Shown here piece after piece: positions 16,996-25,650 of a DNA stretch of 64,000 nt. The translations under genes and the position numbers were made by a program. Location of the stretch: contig NZ_CP026124.1 of the NCBI RefSeq assembly GCF_002902905.1, positions 1,116,001 through 1,180,000 of the forward strand. The letters are read 5' to 3'. Numbering within the stretch: the first letter of the stretch is position 1; each line of letters starts with the position of its first letter. The notes under the pieces were generated by a model. It worked only from the letters and a program-made list of their open reading frames with translations. It searched no databases and was not told the DNA's origin. The DNA comes from Achromobacter sp. AONIH1. Its GTDB lineage: Bacteria > Pseudomonadota > Gammaproteobacteria > Burkholderiales > Burkholderiaceae_B.

Positions 16996-17976
16996 ATGCA
17001 ACCCATCATCGCCGCGCGGCGGCTGGCGGCCGGCCTGGGCGCGGCCCTGCTCGCCCTGGCTGTCATGCACCCGGCGCGGGCCGCCTATCCCGACCGTCCC
17101 ATCCGCATGGTCGTGCCCTTTCCGCCGGGCAGCATCACCGACGTGGTGGCGCGCAGCCTGGGCAAGGCCATGGCCGACGACCTGGGCCAGCCGGTGGTGG
17201 TCGAGAACAAGCCCGGCGCCAACGGCATCATCGGCACGCATGACGTGGCGCGCAGCAAGCCGGATGGCTATACCGTGGTGGTGGTCGGCGTGTCCACGGC
17301 CGCCAGCGGCGTCAGCCTGTTCAAGAACCTGCCCTACGATCCGGCCGTCGACCTGTCGCCCATCGGCGCCGTGGCCGAGACGCCCTATCTGCTGGTTGGC
17401 TCGCCGCGCCTGCCGGGCGCCAGCGTGGCCGAGCTGTACGCCTACGGCGCGCGGCATCCGGGCAAGCTGACCTATGCCTACGGCTCGGGCAGCGCGCAGG
17501 TGTTCGGCGCCAAGTGGGCGCGGATGGGTGGCATCGACGTCACGGCCGTGCCCTATCGCGGCGGCCCGCAGGCGCTGACCGACGTGATCGGCGGCACCGT
17601 GGACCTGACCTTCACCGATCTGGCCAACGGCCTGCAGCAGGCGCGCGCCGGCAAGGTCAAGACCTATGGCGTCAGCACGCCGGAACGGTTCCCGCCGGCG
17701 CCCGACATTCCCACGCTGAACGAGAGCGGCGCGCCCGGCTTCAACCTGACCGTGTGGTTCGGCCTGATGGGTCCGAAGGATCTGCCCGAGCCGGTATCCC
17801 GGCGCCTGGCGGCCGCGCTGGAGAAGGCGCTGGGCAATGCCGAATTGAAGGAAGCCTACGCGGCGCAGGGCCTTTCCGTGAAAACCCAGACGCCCGCGCA
17901 ATTCGGCGCCTTCGTGCGCGCCGAGATCGACAAGTGGGCCGCCATCGTCAGGGAAACCGGCATCGAGCCGCAATGA
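16996..17976 (+). CDS. Bug-family tripartite tricarboxylate transporter receptor
   Basis: A 326-residue periplasmic binding protein (TctC/Bug). It has a Sec signal ending ARA near residue 30, then the hallmark AYPDRPIRMVVPFPPGSITDVVARSL, and later VVVENKPGANGIIGTHDVARSKPDGYT. Such receptors are highly expanded in Bordetellaceae. No TctA/TctB membrane components are nearby, so it is an orphan receptor. Ribosome site caacaggagacagcc. Its stop TGA overlaps an ATG, but the next gene probably starts further down. Confidence 0.93.
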   Translation: MQPIIAARRLAAGLGAALLALAVMHPARAAYPDRPIRMVVPFPPGSITDVVARSLGKAMADDLGQPVVVENKPGANGIIGTHDVARSKPDGYTVVVVGVSTAASGVSLFKNLPYDPAVDLSPIGAVAETPYLLVGSPRLPGASVAELYAYGARHPGKLTYAYGSGSAQVFGAKWARMGGIDVTAVPYRGGPQALTDVIGGTVDLTFTDLANGLQQARAGKVKTYGVSTPERFPPAPDIPTLNESGAPGFNLTVWFGLMGPKDLPEPVSRRLAAALEKALGNAELKEAYAAQGLSVKTQTPAQFGAFVRAEIDKWAAIVRETGIEPQ

Positions 17977-18035
17977 AAGGCGCGCCGTCGCCGCATGTCA
18001 TCCCCGCATTCCATCCTGTTCCCGGAGGCCATCCC

Positions 18036-18614
18036 ATGTCCCTGATCGATATCCGCAAGCGTTGCCTCATCGTCGAAACCACGTTCCATGAGTACGGTCC
18101 GCCGCCGGCCGTGCCGTTGAAGCTGGCCGCGTCCTGCGCCGTGATTCGCAATCCCTATGCCGGCCGCTACGAGCCGGACCTGATGCCCTTCATGGCCGAA
18201 CTACGCGGGCTGGGCACGCTGTTGGCGACCGAGCTGGTCGACACGCTGGGCAAGGACAGCATCGAGGTCTACAGCAAGGCCGCCATCGTCGGGCTGGACG
18301 GCGAGATGGAGCACGGCGCGGTCTGGCACGAGGCCGGCGGCTGGGCCATGCGCAGCGTGCTGGGCGAGCCCAAGGCGATGGTGCCGGCCGTCAAGGCGGT
18401 GGCCGTGGCCGGCTACCGCATGATGGTGCCGGTGCACTATATCCACGCTTCCTATGTGCGCAGCCACTTCAACAGCATCGAGATCGGCATCCAGGATGCG
18501 CCCAGGCCGGGCGAGATCCTGTTCGCGCTGGTCATGGGCACGGGCGGCCGCGTGCATGCGCGGCTGGGCGGGCTGACCAGGGAGGCGGTGTCGGCGCACG
18601 ACGGGCAGCGCTGA
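18036..18614 (+). CDS. AA_synth (amino acid synthesis) family protein
   Basis: A 192-residue protein of the AA_synth family (PF06684), beginning MSLIDIRKRCLIVETTFHE. It includes SCAVIRNPYAGRYEPDLMPFM and an Asp/Glu/His-rich middle (KAAIVGLDGEMEHGAVWHE). I prefer the ATG at 18036 because a good ribosome site (cccggaggcc) precedes it. An earlier ATG at 17973 overlaps the receptor stop but would add 21 poorly conserved residues. The family's biochemical role is unsettled. Its position behind a dehydrogenase and a Bug receptor argues for a catabolic role in this setting. Confidence 0.85.
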   Translation: MSLIDIRKRCLIVETTFHEYGPPPAVPLKLAASCAVIRNPYAGRYEPDLMPFMAELRGLGTLLATELVDTLGKDSIEVYSKAAIVGLDGEMEHGAVWHEAGGWAMRSVLGEPKAMVPAVKAVAVAGYRMMVPVHYIHASYVRSHFNSIEIGIQDAPRPGEILFALVMGTGGRVHARLGGLTREAVSAHDGQR

Positions 18615-18783
18615 ACGCGCATCGCCCGGGGGAAGGATGCCGGCGCGGCGGGTCGCGGCGCCGGCATTGGCCTTGGTCAGCGCCGGCAGCGGCATCGACA
18701 CCGGCGGGTTTGGTGCGGGTCGGGTGTTCATATCGGCGCGGTCCGGGGCTGAAGGCCGGGCCGCGCCGGTGTGGCGCGCCGGA

Positions 18784-19497
18784 TCAGGCCGTGGCGGCCA
18801 TCTCCAGCACTTCGTCGTCGACCGGCGTGGCCTGGCCATCGCGCAGCTTCTGCAGATGATCGGCCAGCTCGGCGATGGTCAGCGCCACCAGGCCGTGCTG
18901 GGCGGCGTAGCGCTCCAGCGCGGCGCCGCGCATCATGGTGCCGTCGGCGTTCATCAGCTCGCACAGCACGCCGGCCGGACGCAGGCCCGCCAGCACGGCC
19001 AGGTCGACCGAGCCTTCGGTGTGGCCGCGGCGCGTCAGCACGCCGCCGGGCTGGGCGCGCAGCGGGAACACGTGGCCGGGGCTGACGATGTCGCCGGGCT
19101 GGCCGGTGGGCGAGACGGCGGCGCGGATGGTGGTGACGCGATCGGCCGCCGACACGCCGGTGCTCACGCCCTCGCGCGCCTCGATCGACACGGTGAAGGC
19201 GGTGGCGTGGCGGCTTTCGTTCTTCTGCACCATGGGCGGCAGGCCCAGGCGGTCCAGCGCCTCGCCGGGCAGGCACAGGCAGACGATGCCGCTGCCGTCG
19301 CGGATCAGCTGCGCCATGACGGGCACGGTGAGCTTGTCGGCGGCGACGATCAGGTCGGCCTCGTTCTCGCGGTCGAAGTCGTCCATCAGGATGACGGGAC
19401 GGCCCAGGCGCAGGTGATGCAGGGCGCGCTGCAAGCGGGCCTCGAACGGCTGGGAAGCCAGGCTGGGAAGGGATTGCTGCGGATTGGTATTGGACAT
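18784..19497 (-). CDS. ribB: 3,4-dihydroxy-2-butanone 4-phosphate synthase
   Basis: A 237-residue stand-alone RibB that converts ribulose 5-phosphate to DHBP and formate in riboflavin synthesis. Conserved acidic loop [12 protein letters not shown] near residue 40, later [19 protein letters not shown] and [12 protein letters not shown]. There is no GTP cyclohydrolase II domain, unlike RibBA. The ATG at 19497 fits the family; the longer open frame upstream reads through the leader. An FMN riboswitch lies 115 bases upstream, so this copy is feedback-controlled by FMN. Confidence 0.95.
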   Translation of the reverse strand: MSNTNPQQSLPSLASQPFEARLQRALHHLRLGRPVILMDDFDRENEADLIVAADKLTVPVMAQLIRDGSGIVCLCLPGEALDRLGLPPMVQKNESRHATAFTVSIEAREGVSTGVSAADRVTTIRAAVSPTGQPGDIVSPGHVFPLRAQPGGVLTRRGHTEGSVDLAVLAGLRPAGVLCELMNADGTMMRGAALERYAAQHGLVALTIAELADHLQKLRDGQATPVDDEVLEMAATA

Positions 19498-19611
19498 GTG
19501 AAACGCTCTCGCGGAAAAAGTGGGCGAAAAACGTTTCAGGGCTATGCGACAGCCGAACAGAAAACCGCTGGCCGGACGCAAGCGCCCGGGCAGCCGAGTA
19601 TGTGCCGGCAC

Positions 19612-19758
19612 ATCTTCTCTCATCCGGACTATGACCGTCGGCCCTGGCATCTCACCAGGTCTGCTGACCCCGGCGTTCCTGGGGAACACCGGGCGCTCGC
19701 GGGCTCGCCACATTGCGTGGCATACCGCCGGTGGGGAATTTCGCCCCGCCCTGAAGAC
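19612..19758 (-). promoter_or_regulatory. FMN riboswitch (RFN element) upstream of ribB
   Basis: Read on the minus strand, this region contains the conserved RFN pieces in order: TCTTCAGGGCGGGGCGAAAT, CCCCACCGGCGGT, AGCCCGCGAGCG, GGTCAGCAGA, GGTGAGATGCC, and GGGCCGACGGTCATAGTCC, closing with GAGAGAAGA, which pairs with the initial TCTTC. This is an unmistakable FMN aptamer. The 115 bases between it and the ribB ATG form the expression platform. I saw no clear terminator there, so control may be at translation initiation. Confidence 0.96.
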
Positions 19759-19840
19759 GTACTGCATGTCGTGTTAACGACCGGCTGATTGTACGCCTGC
19801 CGGGGCGGGACGGGGCAATACGCCTGCCGCCGGTGGGGTT

Positions 19841-20665
19841 TCAGGCGGGGGACGGAACCGGCGCGGTCTTGTGCGTGGCGCGGCGCTTGGCGGCGGGGGA
19901 CTTGGACTGGGCTGCTTCCGGCTGGGCAGTGGCTTCGGCCGGCTTGCGGGCGGGTTTCCGCGCCGGCTTGGTGGCGGCCTGGCCGTTCGCTTGCGCGGGC
20001 GCGTCCTGCTTGGCTGCGGGTTTGGCGTCCGGCTTTGCGTCCAACAGTGCGTCCTGTTTGGCGCCCGGCTTCACCGCTTGCTTCGAACCGCCCCGTTTTT
20101 TCGTGGGCGCGTCCGCGCTCTTGGCCACGGGCTGCGCCTCGGCCTGCCTGGCCTCGGCCAGCTTCTTCTGCGCCTTCTTCTTCTGCTTGTCCGACAGAGC
20201 CAGCATGGTGCCGCGACACGGCGGCGTGCCGCAGAGGCAGCGGTAGCCGTCGCGCAGCGCCTTGGTGATGCGGCCGTCCAGCACCAGGCCGTAGTCGTAG
20301 GACAGCTCTTCGCCGCGCGCGATGTCGCGCACGGCCACGATATAGACGCGCTTGCCGTGTTTGCCTTCCTGCGCCTCGCAGTTGGGTTCGCAGGAATGGT
20401 TGATCCAGCGGGCGTCGTTGCCTTCGTCGCCGCCGTCGATCACGCGGCCCGAGCTGAGGGCGAAGAAGAAGGTGTGGAACGGGTCGTCCGGATTGGTCGG
20501 ATGGCGGCGGTCCGCTTCCTTGGCGCTGATGCGCTGGCCGCCGTATTCAATGATGCGCGTGCCCGCGGGGATCTTGCGCGCGGCGAAGACGCCGTTGCCG
20601 TGCAGCTTGGAGCGGCGGACGGCGTGCCAGGGCTTGATGGGGGTGTCTTCGGAGGCGGTGGTCAT
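19841..20665 (-). CDS. SET-domain protein methyltransferase with histone-H1-like tail
   Basis: A 274-residue protein. Residues 14-127 form a SET domain: KLHGNGVFAARKIPAGTRI, RWINHSCEPNCE (86-97) and ELSYDYG (120-126) provide the AdoMet and lysine-channel motifs. A post-SET Cys cluster CLCGTPPCRG is at 143-152. SET domains transfer methyl groups from AdoMet to protein lysines. Residues 157-274 are a Lys/Ala/Pro/Gln-rich tail (repeats such as AKQDA, AKPDAK, KPARKPARK), like bacterial histone-H1-like proteins. The target is unknown; the tail itself or another H1-like protein is possible. Monocistronic. Confidence 0.88.
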   Translation of the reverse strand: MTTASEDTPIKPWHAVRRSKLHGNGVFAARKIPAGTRIIEYGGQRISAKEADRRHPTNPDDPFHTFFFALSSGRVIDGGDEGNDARWINHSCEPNCEAQEGKHGKRVYIVAVRDIARGEELSYDYGLVLDGRITKALRDGYRCLCGTPPCRGTMLALSDKQKKKAQKKLAEARQAEAQPVAKSADAPTKKRGGSKQAVKPGAKQDALLDAKPDAKPAAKQDAPAQANGQAATKPARKPARKPAEATAQPEAAQSKSPAAKRRATHKTAPVPSPA

Positions 20666-20820
20666 GGGGCTGCGGGCCTTTGGGGGCGATGAAACGAAAC
20701 AGAATTATATCGGCGCGTCCATGACGGTTTGACAGGCGTATAGTGAGCGCGCCGCGTATCTGCTTTCCGGTTTTCGTTTCCGGTTCCTCTTTCCATCTCG
20801 CCTTTCCTTCCCACCCCATC

Positions 20821-21741
20821 ATGATCGTCCGTCCGCGTCCTTCCGCGCTGGCCCTGTTCTTCATTCTGCGCGGCTCCATCATTCCGCGCATCTTCAGCCG
20901 CATTCTCGTCATCACCCTGCTGGCCGGCCTGGTCGTGTGGATGTACCACGACCGCATGTTCTCGCCGGCCCACCTGTCCGCCGTGCCCTTCTCGCTGTTC
21001 GGCCTGGCGCTGTCGGTGTTCATGGGGTTCCGCAACAACGTCTGCTACGACCGCTGGTGGGAAGCGCGCAAGCAATGGGGCGAACTCATCGTCCAGTGCC
21101 GCAGCCTGGCGCGCGAAAGCGCGGTGCTCCTGGCCGCCAGCACCGCCAACCCGGTGCAGGAGCGCATCGTGCGCCGCTGCATCGGCTTCGCCTACGCGCT
21201 GGCCGCGCGCCTGCGCGAAGAGGACGCCCTTGCCGCCGCCCGGCCCTGGGTGCAGTTGGACGAGGCCGAAACCCTGGCCGGCTGCCGCAACGTGCCGGAC
21301 GCGCTGCTGCTGGCCATCAACCGCGACCTGGCCGCCTGTCTGCGGCGCGGCGAGCTGACCGACATCCTCTACCAGGCCCTGACCCAGCGCGCCGCCGCCT
21401 GCGCCGCCATCCAGGCCGCCTGCGAGCGCATCAAGTTCACGCCCTCGCCCTTCGCCTATTCGCTGCTGCTGCACCGCACCGCCTGGCTGTTCTGCCTGCT
21501 GCTGCCCTTCGGGCTGGTGGGCGCGCTGGAATACCTGACCCCGGTGGCGGTCACCATCATCGCCTACACCTTCTTCGGCCTGGACGCGCTGGGCGACGAA
21601 CTGGAAGACCCCTTCGGCAAGGACGAGAACGACCTGCCCCTGTCCGCGCTGGCGCGCGTCATCGAGATCGACCTGCTGGAAGGTCTGGGCGTGCGGCCAC
21701 TGCCGGAGCCGGCGGTGCCGGTGGATTATGTGCTGAGGTAG
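20821..21741 (+). CDS. Bestrophin-like (UPF0187) membrane channel protein
   Basis: A 306-residue inner-membrane protein of the bacterial bestrophin family. Key features are the first membrane span near residues 25-42, the signature MGFRNNVCYDRWWEARKQWGEL at residues 70-91 (R-x-N-x-x-Y-x-R-W-W-E-x-R), two C-terminal spans (FCLLLPFGLVGALEYLTP and TIIAYTFFGLDALGDELEDPFG) and the DPFG-E/D-D-L motif. Bacterial homologues are cation-selective channels. It is probably single-gene. Confidence 0.93.
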   Translation: MIVRPRPSALALFFILRGSIIPRIFSRILVITLLAGLVVWMYHDRMFSPAHLSAVPFSLFGLALSVFMGFRNNVCYDRWWEARKQWGELIVQCRSLARESAVLLAASTANPVQERIVRRCIGFAYALAARLREEDALAAARPWVQLDEAETLAGCRNVPDALLLAINRDLAACLRRGELTDILYQALTQRAAACAAIQAACERIKFTPSPFAYSLLLHRTAWLFCLLLPFGLVGALEYLTPVAVTIIAYTFFGLDALGDELEDPFGKDENDLPLSALARVIEIDLLEGLGVRPLPEPAVPVDYVLR

Positions 21742-21971
21742 GGGGCGGGGATGCCGCGAATTTGCGGGGACCCACAATAGATTGGGTTCAGTTGCCCGGC
21801 TACAGTGAGCACAGGCGCCTCGTGAAATGGCATGGCGCTTCGATGCGGCATGCTGTTTGGGAGACCTACGCTGTGATGGATCACGACGAATGCAAGGCTC
21901 ATACCTCTGCCGAGACTACTTGCACGAGCAGCGAACGCCCTATTCTGGCACCTGCGACCAGCGACAGCGGC

Positions 21972-22094
21972 ATGCAAGAAACACTGCATCTGCTTAGTAC
22001 GAAAGCCAACGCCAAGCGCCTGCGAAAATCCATTGCGAATTTGCGGGCCGGAAAACTCCTGATGTTCGGTATCCGAAAACCGGGCCACACCTGA
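21972..22094 (+). pseudogene. Fragment of a YefM/Phd-type antitoxin (C-terminal part)
   Basis: Forty codons starting MQETLHLLSTKANAKRLRKS and continuing IANLRAGK. This lines up with the C-terminal region of YefM antitoxins (in E. coli ...[27 protein letters not shown]). The N-terminal DNA-binding part is absent and no YoeB-like toxin follows. The surrounding 350 bases are clearly less GC-rich than the neighbours. I read it as the relic of a lost toxin-antitoxin locus; a short functional peptide is unlikely. The rest of 21742-22126 shows nothing I can name. Confidence 0.5.
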
Positions 22095-22126
22095 ATGGTC
22101 AGGGCCCATGTCTGGTTTGCACGGAC

Positions 22127-22600
22127 CTAGGCCGTTGCCGCGCCCGTCAGCGGCAGCATCGTCTCCTTCAACCGGCGCAGCACAAAGCAAGACTTGCTGT
22201 GCCGGATCCCCGGTATTCGGTACAGCTGTTCGCGCAGCAGGCGCTCGTAGTCCCGCGTGTCGCGCACGGCGATGCGGATGTAATAGTCGTAGTCGCCCGA
22301 CACCAGGAAGGCCTCCAGCACCTCGGGAATCTGGGCCAGGGCGCGGCCGAATTCGTACAGGGTTTCCTCGCTGTGGCTTTCCAGCGTGACGTGCACGATC
22401 ACCGTGTCCATGAAGCCCAGGCTGGCCGGGTCGATGTCCACCGTGTAGCCGCGGATCACGCCGGCGCTTTCCATGCGCTTGATCCGGTTCCAGCAGGGCG
22501 TGGATGACAGGCCCACGGCCGCGCCGATGTCGTTGAGGCTGGCGCGCGCGTTCTGCTGCAGCACCTTCAGAATGGCCAGGTCAAACTTGTCCAGGTTCAT
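22127..22600 (-). CDS. Lrp/AsnC-family transcriptional regulator
   Basis: A 157-residue regulator: MNLDKFDLAILKVLQQNAR opens the helix-turn-helix (ASLNDIGAAVGLSSTPCWNRI), followed by a RAM ligand-binding domain (VSGDYDYYIRIAVRDTRDYE). The N-terminus matches the usual family start at 22600; an alternative ATG at 22618 would add MENLKK but overlaps a 7-base palindrome that looks like an operator. It is divergent from the acetolactate-synthase-like gene and probably controls it in response to an amino acid. Confidence 0.92.
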   Translation of the reverse strand: MNLDKFDLAILKVLQQNARASLNDIGAAVGLSSTPCWNRIKRMESAGVIRGYTVDIDPASLGFMDTVIVHVTLESHSEETLYEFGRALAQIPEVLEAFLVSGDYDYYIRIAVRDTRDYERLLREQLYRIPGIRHSKSCFVLRRLKETMLPLTGAATA

Positions 22601-22602
22601 TT

Positions 22603-22626
22603 TCTTCAAATTCTCCATGTTGAAGA
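22603..22626. promoter_or_regulatory. Palindrome upstream of the Lrp-family gene
   Basis: Perfect 7-base arms TCTTCAA / TTGAAGA with a 10-base spacer, directly upstream of the preferred Lrp start at 22600. A second A/T-rich imperfect dyad (AAGAA...TTCTT) lies at about 22658-22678. Lrp-family proteins bind such degenerate AT-rich dyads and usually repress themselves. Confidence 0.45.
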
Positions 22627-22702
22627 TGAATTTACTCCGTATGGCCGTTATCCGTGGAAAAGAAGATAAAAATTCTTCCCATCCACGAATAAGATAGTCA
22701 GC

Positions 22703-24544
22703 ATGAACGATCGCCTCCACTCCGCCGCCCTTGCCGTCCTGCCGGACGCCGATTCCACCGCCTCGCGCCCGGCCGCCGGCCCCGCCGCCAACGGCGCCCG
22801 GATCCTGCTGGACACGCTGATCGCGCATGGGGTGGACACGATTTTCGGCTACCCCGGCGGCGCCGTGCTGCCGCTGTACGACGCGCTCTACGCCGAGCCG
22901 CGCCTGCGCCATGTGCTGGTGCGTCACGAGCAGGCCGCCGTCCATGCCGCCGAGGGCTATGCCCGCAGCACCGGCCGCACCGGCGTGGTCTTCGTGACGT
23001 CCGGCCCGGGCATGGCCAACACCACCTCCGGCCTGCTGGACGCCATGTGCGATTCGATCCCGGTGCTGTGCATCAGCGGCCAGGTGGCCACGGCCGCGAT
23101 CGGCACCGACGCCTTCCAGGAATGCGACGCCATCGGCATCTCGCGCTCGGTGACCAAGTGGAACACCCAGGTCCGCGCGGTGGACGACGTGGCCGCCGTG
23201 GTGAGCCGCGCCTTCGAACTGACGCGCCAGGGCCGGCCCGGCCCGGTGCTGCTGGATTTCCCCAAGGACGTGCAGCTGGCCGTGCCGCATGACGCCGACA
23301 TCGACGTGCCGGCAGCGCCCTCGCAGCAGAAGCTGGCCGCGCTGCGCGCGCGCCGACAGGCCGGCAAGCTGGCCCCCAAGCTGCCGCAGTCGGCCGTGCG
23401 CCGCGCCGCCGCGCTAATCGCACAAGCCAAGCGTCCTATTTTCTATGGTGGTGGCGGGCTGGTGAACGCCGGCCCCGAGGCTTGCGCCGCCTTCACCGAG
23501 CTGGTGCGCCACACCGGCGCGCCCTGCACGCTGACGCTGATGGGCCTGGGCGCCTTTCCCGCGTCCAGCCCGCAGTTCGTCGGCATGCTGGGCATGCACG
23601 GCACGGTCGAGGCCAACCTCGCCATGCACAACGCCGATCTGGTGGTCTGCATCGGCGCGCGTTTCGACGACCGTATCACCGGCAAGCTCTCGGAATTCTG
23701 TCCGCACGCGCGCAAGATCCACATCGACATCGACCCCGCCTCGATCAACAAGGTCGTGCGCGTGGACGTGGCGCTGGTCGGCGACTGCCTGCCGCTGGTG
23801 CAGGCGCTGCGCGCCGAGCTGGGTGACGCGCCGCTGGACCCGGCGCGGCTCGCACCCTGGTGGGACCGCGTCGCTACCTGGCGCGCCCGGGACTGCCTGG
23901 GCTACACGCCCTCGGCCGAGTCCATCCTGCCGCAGCACCTGATGGCGCGCCTGAACGCCGCGCTGGACGGCCGCGACGCCGTCGTCTCCACCGACGTGGG
24001 CCAGCACCAGATGTGGGCCGCGCAGTACCTGCGCTTCGACCGGCCCAATCGCTGGCTGACCTCGGGCGGCGCCGGCACCATGGGCTACGGCGTGCCCGCC
24101 GCCATCGGCGCGCAGATCGCGCACCCGGACAAGACCGTGGTCTGCGTCAGCGGCGACGCGTCCGTGCTGATGAACATCCAGGAACTGTCCACCGCCATGC
24201 AGCACCAGACGCCGGTCAAGGTCGTGCTGTGCAACAACGGCTACATGGGCATGGTGCGGCAATGGCAGGAGCTGATCCACGGCGGCCGCTACAGCCACAG
24301 CTACAACGCCTCGCTGCCCGACTTCGTGGCGCTTGCGCGCGCCTTCGGCTGGGGCGCGGCGCGCGTGGACGATCCCGCGCAGCTGGACGCCGCGCTGGCC
24401 GAGTGCCTGGCCCACGACGGCCCCTACTTCCTGGACGTGGCGGTGGCCGCGCAGGAAAACTGCTTCCCCATGATGCCCGCCGGCCACGGCCACCAGCGCA
24501 TGATGCTGGCCGAAGGCGTCTGGTACCAGGACGAGACGAGCTGA
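22703..24544 (+). CDS. Acetolactate synthase large-subunit-like TPP enzyme
   Basis: A 613-residue ThDP enzyme with the three-domain AHAS layout. Catalytic Glu in [16 protein letters not shown], central FAD/cofactor domain with [12 protein letters not shown], and C-terminal ThDP motif [19 protein letters not shown]...[13 protein letters not shown]. This is the pattern of biosynthetic acetolactate synthase (two pyruvates to 2-acetolactate). No regulatory subunit (ilvN/ilvH) follows, and an Lrp regulator is divergent, so it may be a second, catabolic or conditionally used enzyme. An N-terminal Ala-rich extension of about 30 residues is unusual. Confidence 0.87.
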   Translation: MNDRLHSAALAVLPDADSTASRPAAGPAANGARILLDTLIAHGVDTIFGYPGGAVLPLYDALYAEPRLRHVLVRHEQAAVHAAEGYARSTGRTGVVFVTSGPGMANTTSGLLDAMCDSIPVLCISGQVATAAIGTDAFQECDAIGISRSVTKWNTQVRAVDDVAAVVSRAFELTRQGRPGPVLLDFPKDVQLAVPHDADIDVPAAPSQQKLAALRARRQAGKLAPKLPQSAVRRAAALIAQAKRPIFYGGGGLVNAGPEACAAFTELVRHTGAPCTLTLMGLGAFPASSPQFVGMLGMHGTVEANLAMHNADLVVCIGARFDDRITGKLSEFCPHARKIHIDIDPASINKVVRVDVALVGDCLPLVQALRAELGDAPLDPARLAPWWDRVATWRARDCLGYTPSAESILPQHLMARLNAALDGRDAVVSTDVGQHQMWAAQYLRFDRPNRWLTSGGAGTMGYGVPAAIGAQIAHPDKTVVCVSGDASVLMNIQELSTAMQHQTPVKVVLCNNGYMGMVRQWQELIHGGRYSHSYNASLPDFVALARAFGWGAARVDDPAQLDAALAECLAHDGPYFLDVAVAAQENCFPMMPAGHGHQRMMLAEGVWYQDETS

Positions 24545-24584
24545 GGCGGAGGCGGGAGCGGAAGCGGTAGCGGTAGCGGTAGCG
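24545..24584. repeat. GGTAGC-type hexamer microrepeat after the acetolactate synthase gene
   Basis: About seven degenerate copies of a GG-N-AGC hexamer immediately follow the TGA. The last three are perfect GGTAGC units. Non-coding position; length variation would not change the protein. Confidence 0.7.
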
Positions 24585-24712
24585 TCCTTCCGCTGGGCCG
24601 CCCCGAGGAAGGACGGCCCCCTTGGGGGCCAGCAAGCGCGTAGCGCGCGGCGTGGGGGCGTTTCCCTCGCTGGGCCGCAAGCGCGCAGCACGCAGTGTGG
24701 CGGCGCGTTCCC
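24583..24712. repeat. Palindrome-rich intergenic repeat region between convergent genes
   Basis: Three inverted repeats in a row: GTCCTTCC...GGAAGGAC, GGCCCCCTTGGGGGCC, and GCGCGTAGCGCGC, followed by a second GCTGGGCCGCAAGCGCG-like block. It resembles dispersed intergenic hairpin repeats of Alcaligenaceae. It sits between the stops of two convergent genes and could act as a bidirectional terminator, though there is no clear T run. Confidence 0.55.
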
Positions 24713-25492
24713 TTAGAACTGGATCGACAGTCCGCCGTCCACCACCAGCACGTGTCCGTTGACATAGGACGCGGCGCGCGAGGCCAGGAACACGGCGGCG
24801 CCGGCGATTTCCTCCGGCTCGCCCCAGCGGCCCGTCGGATTGCGCGCCGCGACGCGCGGGCCGACCGAGGGGTCGGCAATCATCGCGGCATTGGTCTCGG
24901 TGGCGAAGGTGCCCGGCGCGATGGCGTTGCTGGTGATGCCGCGCCCGCCGAACTCCGCCGCCAGCGCCCGCATCATGCCGGTCAGGCCCTGCTTGGCCGC
25001 CGGATAGACGGCGTCGCCCGCGCGCGCGAATTCGCCCACCACGGAAGTGATGGCGATCAGCCGGCCGCCGCCCTGGCGCACCATGCGCTCGGCCGCGAGC
25101 TTGGACAGCAGCAGGCCGGCCACCAGGTCGGTGTCGATCAATTCGCGGATCTCGGCGGGCGTGGTGTCGGCCAGCGTCTTGCGGTTGCGCGCGCCCACGT
25201 TGTTGACCAGGATGTCCAGCCGGCCATGCTCGGCGTCGATGCGGGCGAAAGCCTGCGCCATGGCGGCGTCGTCGGCCACGTCGAAGGCCAGCGCGTGCGC
25301 GTCCAGCCCGTCGCGCCTGAGCGCGTCGGCGGCCGCCTCGGCGGCTGTGGCATTGCGGCCGTTGATGAGCACGCGCGCGCCACAGCCGGCCAGCGCCCGC
25401 GCGATGCACAGACCCAGCCCACGGGCCGATCCGGTCACCAGCGCGACCTGGCCGCCGAGTTCGAAGTTGCGCAGATAAGGCAGGGTATTCAT
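24713..25492 (-). CDS. Short-chain dehydrogenase/reductase (gluconate 5-dehydrogenase-like)
   Basis: A 259-residue classical SDR: cofactor motif VALVTGSARGLGLCIARAL at residues 16-34, NVGARN in place of NNAG, catalytic Ser in AITSVVGEFARAG, and Tyr/Lys in YPAAKQG. The C-terminus is typical (YVNGHVLVVDGGLSIQF). It would oxidise or reduce a sugar acid, polyol or similar alcohol. It lies downstream of the taurine/nitrate-type ABC genes on the same strand, with a hairpin repeat between, so it may be the last gene of that transcript. Confidence 0.9.
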   Translation of the reverse strand: MNTLPYLRNFELGGQVALVTGSARGLGLCIARALAGCGARVLINGRNATAAEAAADALRRDGLDAHALAFDVADDAAMAQAFARIDAEHGRLDILVNNVGARNRKTLADTTPAEIRELIDTDLVAGLLLSKLAAERMVRQGGGRLIAITSVVGEFARAGDAVYPAAKQGLTGMMRALAAEFGGRGITSNAIAPGTFATETNAAMIADPSVGPRVAARNPTGRWGEPEEIAGAAVFLASRAASYVNGHVLVVDGGLSIQF

Positions 25493-25574
25493 GTCATTCG
25501 CCTATGGCTGGGAACGGGAACCGGGAAGAAACGTCGTGCTTGTTGGATCGCAGGCTCGCCCCGACCGGGGCCGC

Positions 25575-25647
25575 GCGGATCCGGCTTTGCCGGTCCGCAG
25601 CGGCGCCCCCTTGAGGGGGGAGGCGCGCAGCGCCTCGGGGGTGGGCC
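25575..25647. repeat. Dispersed three-hairpin repeat, copy A
   Basis: Consecutive palindromes GCGGATCCGGC-ttt-GCCGGTCCGC, CCCCCTTGAGGGGG and GAGGCGC-gca-GCGCCTC, ending 3 bases before the permease stop codon on the minus strand. The same arrangement recurs at 38784-38857, with compensating changes in the third stem. See copy B. Confidence 0.8.
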
Positions 25648-25650
25648 CGC

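Noticed and set aside
17973..18035. Earlier ATG for the AA_synth gene overlapping the Bug stop
   Set aside because: No ribosome site comparable with cccggaggcc before 18036, and the added residues are not family-like.
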